The notes beneath the pieces were generated by a model. The model was given only the letters and a program-made list of their open reading frames with translations. It searched no databases and was not told the DNA's origin. A program made the translations under genes and the position numbers. A stretch of 64,000 nt of DNA. Source: Pseudomonadota bacterium. Its GTDB lineage: Bacteria; Pseudomonadota; Gammaproteobacteria; Xanthomonadales; Xanthomonadaceae. Positions 8,810 to 16,647 of this stretch are shown here, in pieces; within the stretch, counting starts at the first letter, position 1, and the number at the start of each line of letters is the position of its first letter. The stretch is from positions 62,001 to 126,000 of the forward strand of contig JAEWBY010000080.1 of the NCBI GenBank assembly GCA_023390905.1. Direction: 5' to 3'.

Positions 8810-8849
8810 CAACCCGAAGCTGCAACCGACGCTCGACCGCAGCTGCCAA

Positions 8850-9251
8850 TCAACGCTCACCGTAGCGCAGCCACGTCACCGCGCTGCGTTCGTCGTCGAA
8901 CACGCGTCCGTGGAAGCCATGCTCGTTGGCGAAGATGCCCGCCAGTTCGACCTGTGGGATCTGCTCCGGATGCTTCTCGACATAGGCCACGCGCACGTTC
9001 TCCAGGCCTTGGCCCTGCATCGCCTGCACGAACCGGAGCAGGTCCTCCGGTGGCGGTGGTTCACCGTCCATGTCGTCCAGCACCAGCAGGCCGGCAGGCA
9101 GCTCCCGGCGCACCTGTTCGGCGATCGCGCGCCAGCAGGCCAGCGTGGTGGCAAGACTGCCGTTGACGCCCTGCACGTGCGCCTTCATGCCGTAATCGGT
9201 GACCGAGAACCCAATCCGGAATGGCGGCACGTCGGCGGCGGGCGCAGCCAT
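8850..9251 (-). CDS. SpoIIAA/STAS-like hypothetical protein
   Basis: 133 aa. The second half reads as a SpoIIAA-like (STAS/SEC14) fold: LLVLDDMDGEPPPPEDLLRF, NVRVAYVEKHPE, FANEHGFHGRVFDDERSAVTWL. Such proteins are usually conserved hypotheticals with proposed lipid or partner-protein binding. I chose the start MAAPAADVPPF over an upstream in-frame ATG that would sit inside the glutathione peroxidase gene. It begins two bases after the stop codon of that gene, so the two are almost certainly co-transcribed and coupled. Function unknown. Confidence 0.75.
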   Translation of the reverse strand: MAAPAADVPPFRIGFSVTDYGMKAHVQGVNGSLATTLACWRAIAEQVRRELPAGLLVLDDMDGEPPPPEDLLRFVQAMQGQGLENVRVAYVEKHPEQIPQVELAGIFANEHGFHGRVFDDERSAVTWLRYGER

Positions 9252-9252
9252 T

Positions 9253-9735
9253 TCAGCCCAGCGCGGCTTCGATATCCGCGCGCAGCGATTCGGGCGTGTC
9301 GGTCGGGGCATAGCGCGCGACGACCTGCCCGTCGCGGCCGACGAGGAACTTGCTGAAATTCCACTTGATCGCGTCGATTCCGAGGACGCCGCTCTTCTGC
9401 TGTTTCAGCCAGCGCCACAACGGATGCGCCTGTTCGCCGTTGACATCGATCTTGGCGAACATCGGAAAACCCACCTCGTAATTGAGCGAACAGAAGTCGC
9501 GGATCTCGGCTTCGTCACCCGGTTCCTGATGGCCGAACTGATCACAGGGAAATCCGAGCACCACCAGCCCGCGTTCACCGTAGTCGCGCCACAGTTGCTC
9601 CAGTCCGGTGTATTGCGGGGTGAACCCGCACTTGCTCGCCACGTTGACGATCAGCAGCACCTTGCCGCGGAACTCGTCCAGCGAACGCGGTTGCCCGTCG
9701 ATGTCGGTGGCGGAAAAATCGTAGGCGTTGGTCAT
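9253..9735 (-). CDS. Glutathione peroxidase family protein
   Basis: 160 aa, normal length for bacterial GPx/BsaA proteins. It reduces hydroperoxides using thioredoxin or glutathione. The catalytic tetrad is visible: Cys36 (VASKCGFTPQY), Gln70 (FPCDQFGHQEPG), and Trp124-Asn125 (IKWNFSKFLV). The peroxidatic residue is Cys rather than selenocysteine. There is no signal peptide, so it should be cytoplasmic. It is first in a two-gene unit with the SpoIIAA-like protein. Confidence 0.95.
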   Translation of the reverse strand: MTNAYDFSATDIDGQPRSLDEFRGKVLLIVNVASKCGFTPQYTGLEQLWRDYGERGLVVLGFPCDQFGHQEPGDEAEIRDFCSLNYEVGFPMFAKIDVNGEQAHPLWRWLKQQKSGVLGIDAIKWNFSKFLVGRDGQVVARYAPTDTPESLRADIEAALG

Positions 9736-10045
9736 CGTTGGCTCCGTTGCGGGAGGTCATGGTACGTCGGGCCGCCACGACGCGTAAGCGGTTCGCGGAC
9801 GTTCCGTGCGGTGTCGACCGCCAAGTCGTCCGGGCTGCCGGCGGCTGATCCATCGATGTTCGCGGGCACGTTTCCTGAACTGCAATCGCGCCGGGCCCGC
9901 TTACGATCTCAGTCTGTGAGGCGAATATACGTTTCAATGCACTACGCCTTTCGGACGCGGTTGGCACATGCCTTTCGTCACGCGCCCCGCCTCCGGGGCT
10001 TGGGTTAGCCTGCCCGGAGCCCTATCTGGAAGGAAGCTGCACCCC
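9736..10045. other. Divergent intergenic region between glutathione peroxidase and peptidase genes
   Basis: 310 bp that must contain both promoters. Only short open frames cross it, and none resembles a protein. A purine-rich AAGGAAG at about 10030 is the ribosome site of the peptidase gene. No other element is convincing. Confidence 0.4.
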
Positions 10046-12211
10046 ATGACCACCCGCCTTGCCCTCGCGCTCGCCGCGACCCTTGGAATCGCCATGCCCG
10101 CCTACAGCCAGGCCGCCACGCCGGCCGCCACCGAAGCCGCCAAGGCCAGCAATCCGTTCTTCGCGGACAGTCCGCTGCCGCTGCACTTCCCCCAGTTCGA
10201 CAAGATCAAGGACAGCGACTTCGCCCCCGCCTTCGACGCCGGCATGGCCGAACAGTTGAAGGAGATCGAGGCGATCGCCAACAGCACCGCCGCACCGACG
10301 TTCGACAACACCATCCTGGCGATGGAGAAGAGCGGCCGCACGCTGGATCGCGCACAGACCGTGTTCTACAACCTGGTCGGCACCGACACCAACGACACGC
10401 GCGAAAAGCTGCAGGCCGATTACTCGGGCAAGTTCGCCGCGCACCGCGATGCGATCTATCTCAACGGCAAGTTGTTCGCCCGCATCCAGAAGCTGTATGA
10501 CCAGCGCGCCAGCCTGGGCCTGGACGCCGAAGGCGTGCGCCTGATCGAGAAGTACCACACCGATTTCGTGCGCGCCGGCGCCAAGCTGTCCGATGCCGAC
10601 AAGGCCACGCTGAAGGACATGAATGCGCAGCTCGCCGCGCTCGGCACGCAGTTCAGCCAGAACGTGCTGGCCGAAGTGAATGCATCGGCGGTCATCGTCG
10701 ATGACGTGAAGGAGCTGGACGGCCTGACCGATCAGCAGATCGCCACCGCCGCCGCCGCCGCGAAGTCGCGCGGGCACGAAGGCAAGTACGTCCTGACGCT
10801 GCTCAACACCACCGGCCAGCCACCGGAATCGCAGCTCACCAACCGCGCGCTGCGCCAGCGCCTGCATGAAGCCTCGGTCGCGCGCGGCAGCCGCGGCGGC
10901 CAGTACGACAACCGTGAACTGATCTCCAGGATCATGACGCTGCGCGCCAATCGCGCGAAGCTGCTCGGCTATCCGGATCACGCGACCTACGTGCTGGAAG
11001 ATGAAACCGCCAAGACGCCCAAGGCCGTCAACGCGATGCTGGGCCAGCTCGCACCGGCCGCGGTGGCCAACGCCAGGCGCGAAGCCGCCGATCTGCAGGC
11101 CATGATCGACCAGGAACAGAAGGCCAAGGGACAGCCGACCTTCACCCTGGAACCGTGGGACTGGGCGTTCTACACCGAGAAGGTGCGCACCGCGAAGTAC
11201 AACTTCGATGAGTCTCAGCTCAAGCCGTATTTCGAGCTGACCAACGTGCTGGAAAACGGCGTGTTCTATGCGGCCAATCAGCTCTATGGCCTGACGTTCA
11301 AGAAGCGCACCGATCTGCCGCTGTATCACCCGGACACCACCGTCTATGACGTCTACAACGCCGATGGCACGCAGTTGGCCATCTTCATCGCCGACATGTA
11401 CGCGCGCGATTCCAAGCGTGGCGGTGCGTGGATGAACTCGTACGTGTCGCAGTCGGAACTGACCGGGTTCAAGCCGGTGGTCGCCAATCACCTCAACATC
11501 CCCAAGCCACCGGCGGGCGAGCCCACCCTGCTGACCTGGGATGAAGTGACCACCGCCTTCCACGAATTCGGCCATGCGCTGCACGGCATGTTCTCCAACG
11601 TGAAGTACCCCTACTTCACCGGCACCAGCGTGCCGCGCGATTTCGTCGAGTATCCCTCGCAGGTCAACGAAATGTGGGCCGACTGGCCGTCGGTGCTGAA
11701 GAACTACGCCAAGCACTACAAGACCGGCGAGCCGATGCCGCAGGCGCTGCTGGACAAGGTGATCGCCGCGTCCAAGTTCAACCAGGGTTTCGCGACCACC
11801 GAATATCTGGGCGCCGCGATGCTCGATCAGCGCTGGCACCAGATCAACGCAAGCCAGGTGCCCAAGGCCGACGGCGTGATGAAGTTCGAAGCCGACGCGC
11901 TCGCCGCCGACGGCATCGACTTCAAGCCGGTGCCGCCGCGCTACCGCACGCCGTACTTCAGCCACATCATGGGTGGCTACTCGGCCGGCTACTACGCCTA
12001 CATCTGGTCCGAAGTCCTGGACGCGAACAGCCAGCAGTGGTTTGAACAGCATGGCGGCCTGACCCGCGCCAACGGCGATCACTTCCGCCAGACGCTGCTC
12101 TCGCGCGGCGGCAGCGAAGACGCGATGAAGCTGTTCCGCGATTTCGCAGGCCACGATCCGAAGATCGAACCCCTGCTGGAAAAGCGCGGCCTGACCGCAC
12201 CCGGCAAGTAA
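10046..12211 (+). CDS. dcp: Exported M3 family peptidyl-dipeptidase (Dcp-like)
   Basis: 721 aa with a Sec signal peptide (MTTRLALALAATLGIAMPAYSQA). Thimet/Dcp-type zinc peptidase that releases C-terminal dipeptides. The zinc site is intact: H506-E507-F-G-H510 (TAFHEFGHALHGMF), with the third ligand Glu535 in DFVEYPSQ, the same 29-residue spacing as in E. coli Dcp. The C-terminal substrate loop FSHIMGGYSAGYYAYIWSEV is conserved. I chose the start after AAGGAAG; an upstream in-frame ATG at 9968 lacks a ribosome site and would precede the signal peptide. Likely periplasmic peptide recycling. Confidence 0.95.
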   Translation: MTTRLALALAATLGIAMPAYSQAATPAATEAAKASNPFFADSPLPLHFPQFDKIKDSDFAPAFDAGMAEQLKEIEAIANSTAAPTFDNTILAMEKSGRTLDRAQTVFYNLVGTDTNDTREKLQADYSGKFAAHRDAIYLNGKLFARIQKLYDQRASLGLDAEGVRLIEKYHTDFVRAGAKLSDADKATLKDMNAQLAALGTQFSQNVLAEVNASAVIVDDVKELDGLTDQQIATAAAAAKSRGHEGKYVLTLLNTTGQPPESQLTNRALRQRLHEASVARGSRGGQYDNRELISRIMTLRANRAKLLGYPDHATYVLEDETAKTPKAVNAMLGQLAPAAVANARREAADLQAMIDQEQKAKGQPTFTLEPWDWAFYTEKVRTAKYNFDESQLKPYFELTNVLENGVFYAANQLYGLTFKKRTDLPLYHPDTTVYDVYNADGTQLAIFIADMYARDSKRGGAWMNSYVSQSELTGFKPVVANHLNIPKPPAGEPTLLTWDEVTTAFHEFGHALHGMFSNVKYPYFTGTSVPRDFVEYPSQVNEMWADWPSVLKNYAKHYKTGEPMPQALLDKVIAASKFNQGFATTEYLGAAMLDQRWHQINASQVPKADGVMKFEADALAADGIDFKPVPPRYRTPYFSHIMGGYSAGYYAYIWSEVLDANSQQWFEQHGGLTRANGDHFRQTLLSRGGSEDAMKLFRDFAGHDPKIEPLLEKRGLTAPGK

Positions 12212-12232
12212 TCCGCGCCCCCGCCGGAACCT

Positions 12233-12264
12233 CATCACGCCACCTTCGGGTGGCGTGATGTTTT
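12233..12264 (+). terminator. Intrinsic terminator after dcp
   Basis: Twelve-base perfect stem (12233-12244 with 12249-12260, CATCACGCCACC arm) capped by a TTCG tetraloop and followed by TTTT. Strong rho-independent terminator for the plus strand. Confidence 0.9.
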
Positions 12265-12283
12265 CGGTCCTTGAAAAGAAACG

Positions 12284-13399
12284 CTACCGCGGCGCGAGGT
12301 AACCGCCCCGCACCCCGTGCGGCGACAGCATGATCTGCCAGAGCTGCGAGCGCCGGCTGCGGAAGCTCGCCATCGATGCCGCCAGGTAGAAACGCCACAT
12401 GCGGCGGAAGCGCTCGTCGTACTTCTTCGCATCCAGCAGCGGCCACGCACGCTCCACGTTGTCGCGCCAGGCCTGCAGGGTGCGATCGTAGTCGGTGCCG
12501 AAGTTGTGCCAGTCCTCCAGCACGAACAGCCCTTCACTGGCCTGCGTGATCTGCGCCGCCGACGGCAGCATGGAATTCGGGAATATGTAGCGCCCCATCC
12601 ACGCATCGTTGCGGTGCACCGACGTGTTGGTGCCGATCGTATGCAGCAGGAACAGGCCATCGTCCGGCAGCACACGGCGCACGGTCTGGAAGTACGTGCG
12701 GTAGTTCTTCACGCCGACGTGCTCGAACATGCCCAGCGAGAACACTGCATCGAAGGGCTCGTCGATGTCGCGGTAGTCCTGCAGGCGGATTTCGATCGGC
12801 AGGTCCGTGCAGAGTTCGCACGCGTAGGCGGCCTGCTCTTTCGAGATCGTGACGCCGACGCCACGGATTCCGTAGCGTTCGCTGGCGAATTTCAGCGCCT
12901 CGCCCCAGCCGCAGCCGATGTCCAGCACGCGCATGCCCGGTTGCAGCCGCAGCTTGCGGCACACCAGATCGAGCTTGGCTTCCTGCGCATCATCGAGCGT
13001 GTCCGCGCTGCGCCAGTAGCCGCAACTGTAGACCAGTCGCCGCCCGAGCATGGCGCGGTAGAGATCATTGCCCAGATCGTAATGGCGTTCGCCGACTTGG
13101 CGGCTGCGGCGTCGCGTCTGCGGGTTGAACATGCGCGCCAGCAGGCCGTGGAATGCATCGCCGGGGCGCACGCGCTCGTCGAGTCGCGCTGTCAGCAGGT
13201 GGAAGACAAAGTCATCGAGCGAGCCGGCGTCCCACTCACCGTCCATGTAGCTTTCGCCAAGCCCCAGCGATCCCTGCCCCAGCACCCGCGCGTACCACGC
13301 CGGCGTGTGCACACGGATGTCCCAGGGCCGGTCACCCCCGATCCGCACATCCGCTTCGGCCAACAGTCGTTCGACGTTCCGGGCGAAGCGGTCGCTCAT
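12284..13399 (-). CDS. cfa: Cyclopropane-fatty-acyl-phospholipid synthase
   Basis: 371 aa (E. coli Cfa 382). It methylenates unsaturated acyl chains of membrane phospholipids using S-adenosylmethionine. The N-terminal lipid-binding part (SLGLGESYMDGEWDAGSLDDF) is followed by HYDLGNDLY and the SAM site VLDIGCGWGEALKFA (about 158-170), then FSLGMFEHVGVKNY and YIFPNSMLPS. The active-site motifs look complete. An 8-bp gap separates it from the upstream lipoprotein gene on the same strand, so they form one transcription unit. Confidence 0.95.
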   Translation of the reverse strand: MSDRFARNVERLLAEADVRIGGDRPWDIRVHTPAWYARVLGQGSLGLGESYMDGEWDAGSLDDFVFHLLTARLDERVRPGDAFHGLLARMFNPQTRRRSRQVGERHYDLGNDLYRAMLGRRLVYSCGYWRSADTLDDAQEAKLDLVCRKLRLQPGMRVLDIGCGWGEALKFASERYGIRGVGVTISKEQAAYACELCTDLPIEIRLQDYRDIDEPFDAVFSLGMFEHVGVKNYRTYFQTVRRVLPDDGLFLLHTIGTNTSVHRNDAWMGRYIFPNSMLPSAAQITQASEGLFVLEDWHNFGTDYDRTLQAWRDNVERAWPLLDAKKYDERFRRMWRFYLAASMASFRSRRSQLWQIMLSPHGVRGGYLAPR

Positions 13400-13407
13400 G
13401 ACGGTTC

Positions 13408-14232
13408 CTACGGGCTGAACAGATCCGCGTATTCGGGGGCCACGTGCGGCAAGAGTACCGTGGCCGGCACGTCCACGGTCTGCGTTCCGTCGGAATACGG
13501 GCCGACCTGGTAGGGCGGGAACACGAAGCGCAGCCCGCTGATGCGGCCGGTCGCGTCCAGAATGGGGATGAACTGCGCGAAGTTCTCGGGCTTGGGCGTG
13601 GTGCCTTCATCAATCATCTTGGCCGCGCCCTTCAGCACGTCCGCCCGTTCGACCGGCGGCAATGCGTCCGCATCGGCGCGCAGTGCCACGGCGGTCATCA
13701 GTTGCTCGCCGACGAAATCGCTGATGGCCTGCCAGCCGGCCGGTTGCGGAATGAGTTCCTGCGCCCGCAGCAGGTGGTTCTTCTCCGGCAACCAGACGAA
13801 GCGCGCGATCAGCGGCTGTCCGTGCGCGCCGCCGGTGTAACGGCTGCCATCGGCCGCCACGGCGACCAGCCGCGGCGTATCGATGACCTTTTCGAAGTTC
13901 AACGACAATTCGTACGGCGCCGTCGGTTTGTCGTTGCCCAGCCCTTCGGCCGCTTCGATCAATTCATCGCGCGCGCTCTGCGCGTAATCGTGCAGGATCG
14001 AGGCCAGACCCGGATGGTTGGCGAGGTCCTTCGGATAACTGATGCCGACGATGTAACGATCGTTGGTCTCGATGACATCCTTCAGTTCGATCGGCGGCGT
14101 CGGCGCCTGCGCGGGCGCAGCGGCGTCACCGGGCGCGGCCGACGGTGACGCGGCGGGTTGCGCGTCGCGCTGGCAGGCGGCCAGCGCCAGTGCCAGGGCG
14201 CACAGCAGCAGGGATCGTGGGACCAGGTTCAC
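13408..14232 (-). CDS. DUF4163/DUF3298 (RsiV-like) lipoprotein
   Basis: 274 aa. The GTG start at 14232 is preceded by AAGGAGC; an ATG 8 codons upstream lacks a ribosome site. Lipoprotein signal with lipobox ALAAC (Cys20), then an Ala/Pro-rich linker. The globular part has the PdaC/DUF4163-like region (YIVGISYPKD, YELSLNFEKVIDTPRL) and the DUF3298 region (FVFPPYQVGPYSDGTQTVDVP). The same domain pair occurs in RsiV and related exported proteins, some of which bind lysozyme or act on peptidoglycan. The exact role is unknown here. Upstream of cfa in the same operon. Confidence 0.85.
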   Translation of the reverse strand: MNLVPRSLLLCALALALAACQRDAQPAASPSAAPGDAAAPAQAPTPPIELKDVIETNDRYIVGISYPKDLANHPGLASILHDYAQSARDELIEAAEGLGNDKPTAPYELSLNFEKVIDTPRLVAVAADGSRYTGGAHGQPLIARFVWLPEKNHLLRAQELIPQPAGWQAISDFVGEQLMTAVALRADADALPPVERADVLKGAAKMIDEGTTPKPENFAQFIPILDATGRISGLRFVFPPYQVGPYSDGTQTVDVPATVLLPHVAPEYADLFSP

Positions 14233-14316
14233 GCCGGAAGCTCCTTGGGTTTGCATCGCCGCCGCAGTCTAGTGGGTACGCCGTGAGCCGGTAGTGCCGG
14301 AACACACCGCGCCGGT

Positions 14317-14592
14317 TCAATCGACCAGATCGGCATATTCCGGATGGCGTTGGATATAGGCGGCCGCGTAGGAACACGCAGGCACCACCCGCCACCCCTG
14401 CGAACGTGCATGGTCCAGCGCGGCCTTCACCAGTTCGGCGGCGATGCCGCGACCGCCGATCGGCTGCGGCACACCGGTGTGATCGATGACCATGCGGCCA
14501 TCGCGCAACTGATAGGTCACTTCGGCCGAATGCCCGTCCACGCGGGTGACAAACCGTTGTGCAGCCGGATCGTGTTGAATCGTGATGCCCAT
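14317..14592 (-). CDS. Small GNAT-fold N-acetyltransferase (YjdJ type)
   Basis: 91 aa, the size of the single-domain GNAT proteins of COG2388. The AcCoA-binding core is IGGRGIAAELVKAALDHARSQGWRVVP, followed by CSYAAAYIQRHPEYADLV, the usual end of this family. These proteins lack an identified substrate. An in-frame GTG immediately upstream (14595) is an alternative start. Transcribed toward the DUF3298 lipoprotein gene but separated from it by 84 bp. Confidence 0.88.
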   Translation of the reverse strand: MGITIQHDPAAQRFVTRVDGHSAEVTYQLRDGRMVIDHTGVPQPIGGRGIAAELVKAALDHARSQGWRVVPACSYAAAYIQRHPEYADLVD

Positions 14593-14785
14593 CACTTATC
14601 CATGTCTGTCGGGAGGAAGCATTCTGCCAATGCCTCCGTGAATGCGACAGAAGACGACGTGGAGCGTCACTCCCGGTCACGCATCTCTTTGGACGCAGGC
14701 CACGATTTCACGGCGATTTCACGGAGTCCCGGTTGGCACGATCCCTGCTTGATAACGGGCAGACCTTGTCAGTGGAACGCCACCC

Positions 14786-14989
14786 ATGAATGCCATCGAC
14801 CAGACCCTCGACATGCCCAACGCGAGCGACGCGACCCTGCTGGAAGGCCTGTTCCAGTTGACCGTCACCGGCCACACCCAGGACTGGGAATTCGAGCGCC
14901 TCAACAACGCCGTGTACGAACGCTTGTTGTCGAGCTACGCGCACGAAATGATCGGCAGCGCGAAGATCTCCAAGAGCATGGCGGGCTGA
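14786..14989 (+). CDS. Small hypothetical protein
   Basis: 67 aa, acidic and soluble, with no recognised domain (MNAIDQTLDMPNASDATLL at the start, then HTQDWEFERLNNAVYERLL, ending KISKSMAG). Codon use fits the neighbours and the frame reads as a plausible helical protein. The ribosome site is weak. A hairpin follows the stop. Isolated between divergent and convergent neighbours, so probably a single-gene transcript. Function unknown. Confidence 0.6.
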   Translation: MNAIDQTLDMPNASDATLLEGLFQLTVTGHTQDWEFERLNNAVYERLLSSYAHEMIGSAKISKSMAG

Positions 14990-15001
14990 TCGAACGAGGG
15001 C

Positions 15002-15023
15002 GCGGGACGCGTTCGCGTCCCGC
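15002..15023 (+). terminator. GC-rich hairpin after the 67-aa gene
   Basis: Stem GCGGGACG / CGTCCCGC around a CGTTCG loop, 13 bp after the stop codon. No U-tract; the position suggests a transcript end. Confidence 0.45.
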
Positions 15024-15112
15024 CCCGCATCATGCGTTGGTCAACGCTTCGGCGGCGGCCACACGGCAAGTCAGCGCGCCCACCGCGGAACACGCTGACC
15101 ACACCGCCACAC

Positions 15113-15955
15113 TCAATCACCGCGATGATCGCGCTTGCCCTGATTGCGCCGATCCCGCGCACTCATGCTGCCTTGCGTCGCTTTCATGCGGCTCTCGGCG
15201 GCGTGCAGTTCCAGATTCTTGCTGGCGGCCTCGCCGGACTGGAAGCCGGGTCGTGGCGCGGCGCCTTCCTGCGTCCCGTCCAGCAATTGCCATGGCGCGG
15301 TTTCGCGATCGTGCTGCTGCTTCTGCGCCAGCAATTCCTGGGTGACAGCGAGCGCCTGCTCGGGCGTGATGCGCTTGCGCGGGCGCGCGGTTGCCGATCC
15401 GCCACGGGTCGCGCGCGCACCGGATGGATTGCGCGTCGTCCCGGTAGACACCGCCTTCGCGGCCGATCGCGCAGAGCCTGGTGCACCGACGCCGGAAGCG
15501 CTGCGGGCGTTCGTCGCGCGAGAGGCAGGAGCCGCTTTGCGCGCTGGCGCTTTCTTTGACGCCGCACGCCGTGGCGTTGAGGTGCTGGCCGGGGTCTTTG
15601 TGCGCGTTCCCGTACCGGCCGCATTTCGACGCGCAGGGGATTTGGCGGTCGCGTTCCTGCCGGCGGCTGCTGGCCGAGTCGCCGATTTTTGCACCGCGGC
15701 CTTCTTCGCGGCCGTACGCGTGGTGGACTTCTTCGCGACTTTTCCCGTGCCGGCTTTCCTGGTGGCGGCCTTCGCGGGCTTCTTTGTCGCTGCCGTCTTT
15801 GCCGCGGTCTTCTTTGCAGCGGTCTTTTTTGCCGCGGCCTTCCTGGCCGGCGACTTGCGCGCCGAACCCTGCGTGCGCGTCGAACCGGTGTCTGCCGCGG
15901 TCTTCTTCGTGGTCTTGCGCGTTGCCTTGCGGGCGGTGGACTTGCGTGTGGCCAT
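15113..15955 (-). CDS. Histone H1-like Lys/Ala-rich DNA-binding protein
   Basis: 280 aa, extremely rich in Lys, Arg, Ala, Ser and Thr. Residues 1-195 are repeats of the AAKK/ARKA type, as in bacterial H1-like proteins (AlgP, Hc1/Hc2-like tails). Residues 195-280 are more ordered (KRITPEQALAVTQELLAQKQ; AASKNLELHAAESRMKATQ) and end in a basic tail. It probably binds nucleic acid non-specifically and may compact DNA or modulate transcription. The ATG has a GGAGGAAG ribosome site whose 5' part lies in a hairpin (15962-15987). The long tandem-like repeats are prone to length change between strains. Confidence 0.8.
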   Translation of the reverse strand: MATRKSTARKATRKTTKKTAADTGSTRTQGSARKSPARKAAAKKTAAKKTAAKTAATKKPAKAATRKAGTGKVAKKSTTRTAAKKAAVQKSATRPAAAGRNATAKSPARRNAAGTGTRTKTPASTSTPRRAASKKAPARKAAPASRATNARSASGVGAPGSARSAAKAVSTGTTRNPSGARATRGGSATARPRKRITPEQALAVTQELLAQKQQHDRETAPWQLLDGTQEGAAPRPGFQSGEAASKNLELHAAESRMKATQGSMSARDRRNQGKRDHRGD

Positions 15956-15961
15956 GCTTCC

Positions 15962-15987
15962 TCCACGGGCGGGTTTTCGCCCGTGGA
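15962..15987 (-). promoter_or_regulatory. Hairpin overlapping the ribosome site of the H1-like gene
   Basis: 10-bp perfect inverted repeat (15962-15971 with 15978-15987), 6-nt loop. On the minus strand its 3' arm ends in TGGA, directly continuing into GGAAGC-ATG, so three bases of the GGAGG ribosome site are paired. It may be a terminator of the upstream rhomboid gene, a translational switch, or both. Confidence 0.5.
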
Positions 15988-16029
15988 TAGCACAGCGGAT
16001 CTTCAGATCAGGTGAGCATCACCGGCGAT

Positions 16030-16638
16030 TCAGCGCAGTCCGAGTTCCGCCAGGAAATGGCCGAGGATGCCCGGCTCCATCAGGATCATGAAGAGCACGC
16101 CGTACGCTGCGCCGGCCAGATGCGCCCCATGCGCCACGTTGTCCCCGCCGCGCTTGTCCATCCAGATGCTGTAGGCCACGTAGAGCACGGCGAACAGGAT
16201 GGCGGGCATAGGCACCACGAACACGATCAGACGCGCCCAGGGTTGCAGCAGGATGAAGGCGAACAGCAGCGCCGACACCGCGCCCGATGCACCCAGGCAC
16301 CGGTATTCCGGATCCTTCTGGTGTTTCAGATAGGTCGGCAGCACCGAGACCAGCAGCGCCGACAGGTAGAACAGCGGAAACACCCACGCGCGGCCGGAGA
16401 TCTCGGCAATCTGCCATTCCATGAACCGGCCGACGAAGAACAGCGTGAACATGTTGAAGAACAGATGCCAGATGTCGGCATGGATGAAGCCATAGCCGAT
16501 CAGTCGATCGTATTGCTTGTGGCGATCGATCGCCGGCGGCCACAGGATCAGGCGGCCCGCCAATTGAGGCGAACGGAACGCCAGCAGCGAGACGATCGTG
16601 GTCACCACGATCAGCAACAGGGTGATGGGGGCTTGCAT
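16030..16638 (-). CDS. Rhomboid family intramembrane serine protease
   Basis: 202 aa, six predicted membrane helices. Catalytic dyad Ser118 (GASGAVSA) and His173 (AHLAGAAYG), with the conserved HLFFNMF region (His58, Asn62) for the oxyanion hole. Rhomboids cleave membrane proteins within or near their transmembrane helices; the substrate is unknown. It lacks the cytosolic domain of GlpG. It starts 9 bp after the stop of the POT transporter gene, so they share a transcript. Confidence 0.92.
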   Translation of the reverse strand: MQAPITLLLIVVTTIVSLLAFRSPQLAGRLILWPPAIDRHKQYDRLIGYGFIHADIWHLFFNMFTLFFVGRFMEWQIAEISGRAWVFPLFYLSALLVSVLPTYLKHQKDPEYRCLGASGAVSALLFAFILLQPWARLIVFVVPMPAILFAVLYVAYSIWMDKRGGDNVAHGAHLAGAAYGVLFMILMEPGILGHFLAELGLR

Positions 16639-16647
16639 CGATAATCC

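Noticed and set aside
10022..12238. 738-codon minus-strand open frame opposite the M3 peptidase gene
   Set aside because: Its product is Gly/Val/His/Arg-rich with no family features and mirrors the codon pattern of the sense gene; high-G+C antisense shadow.
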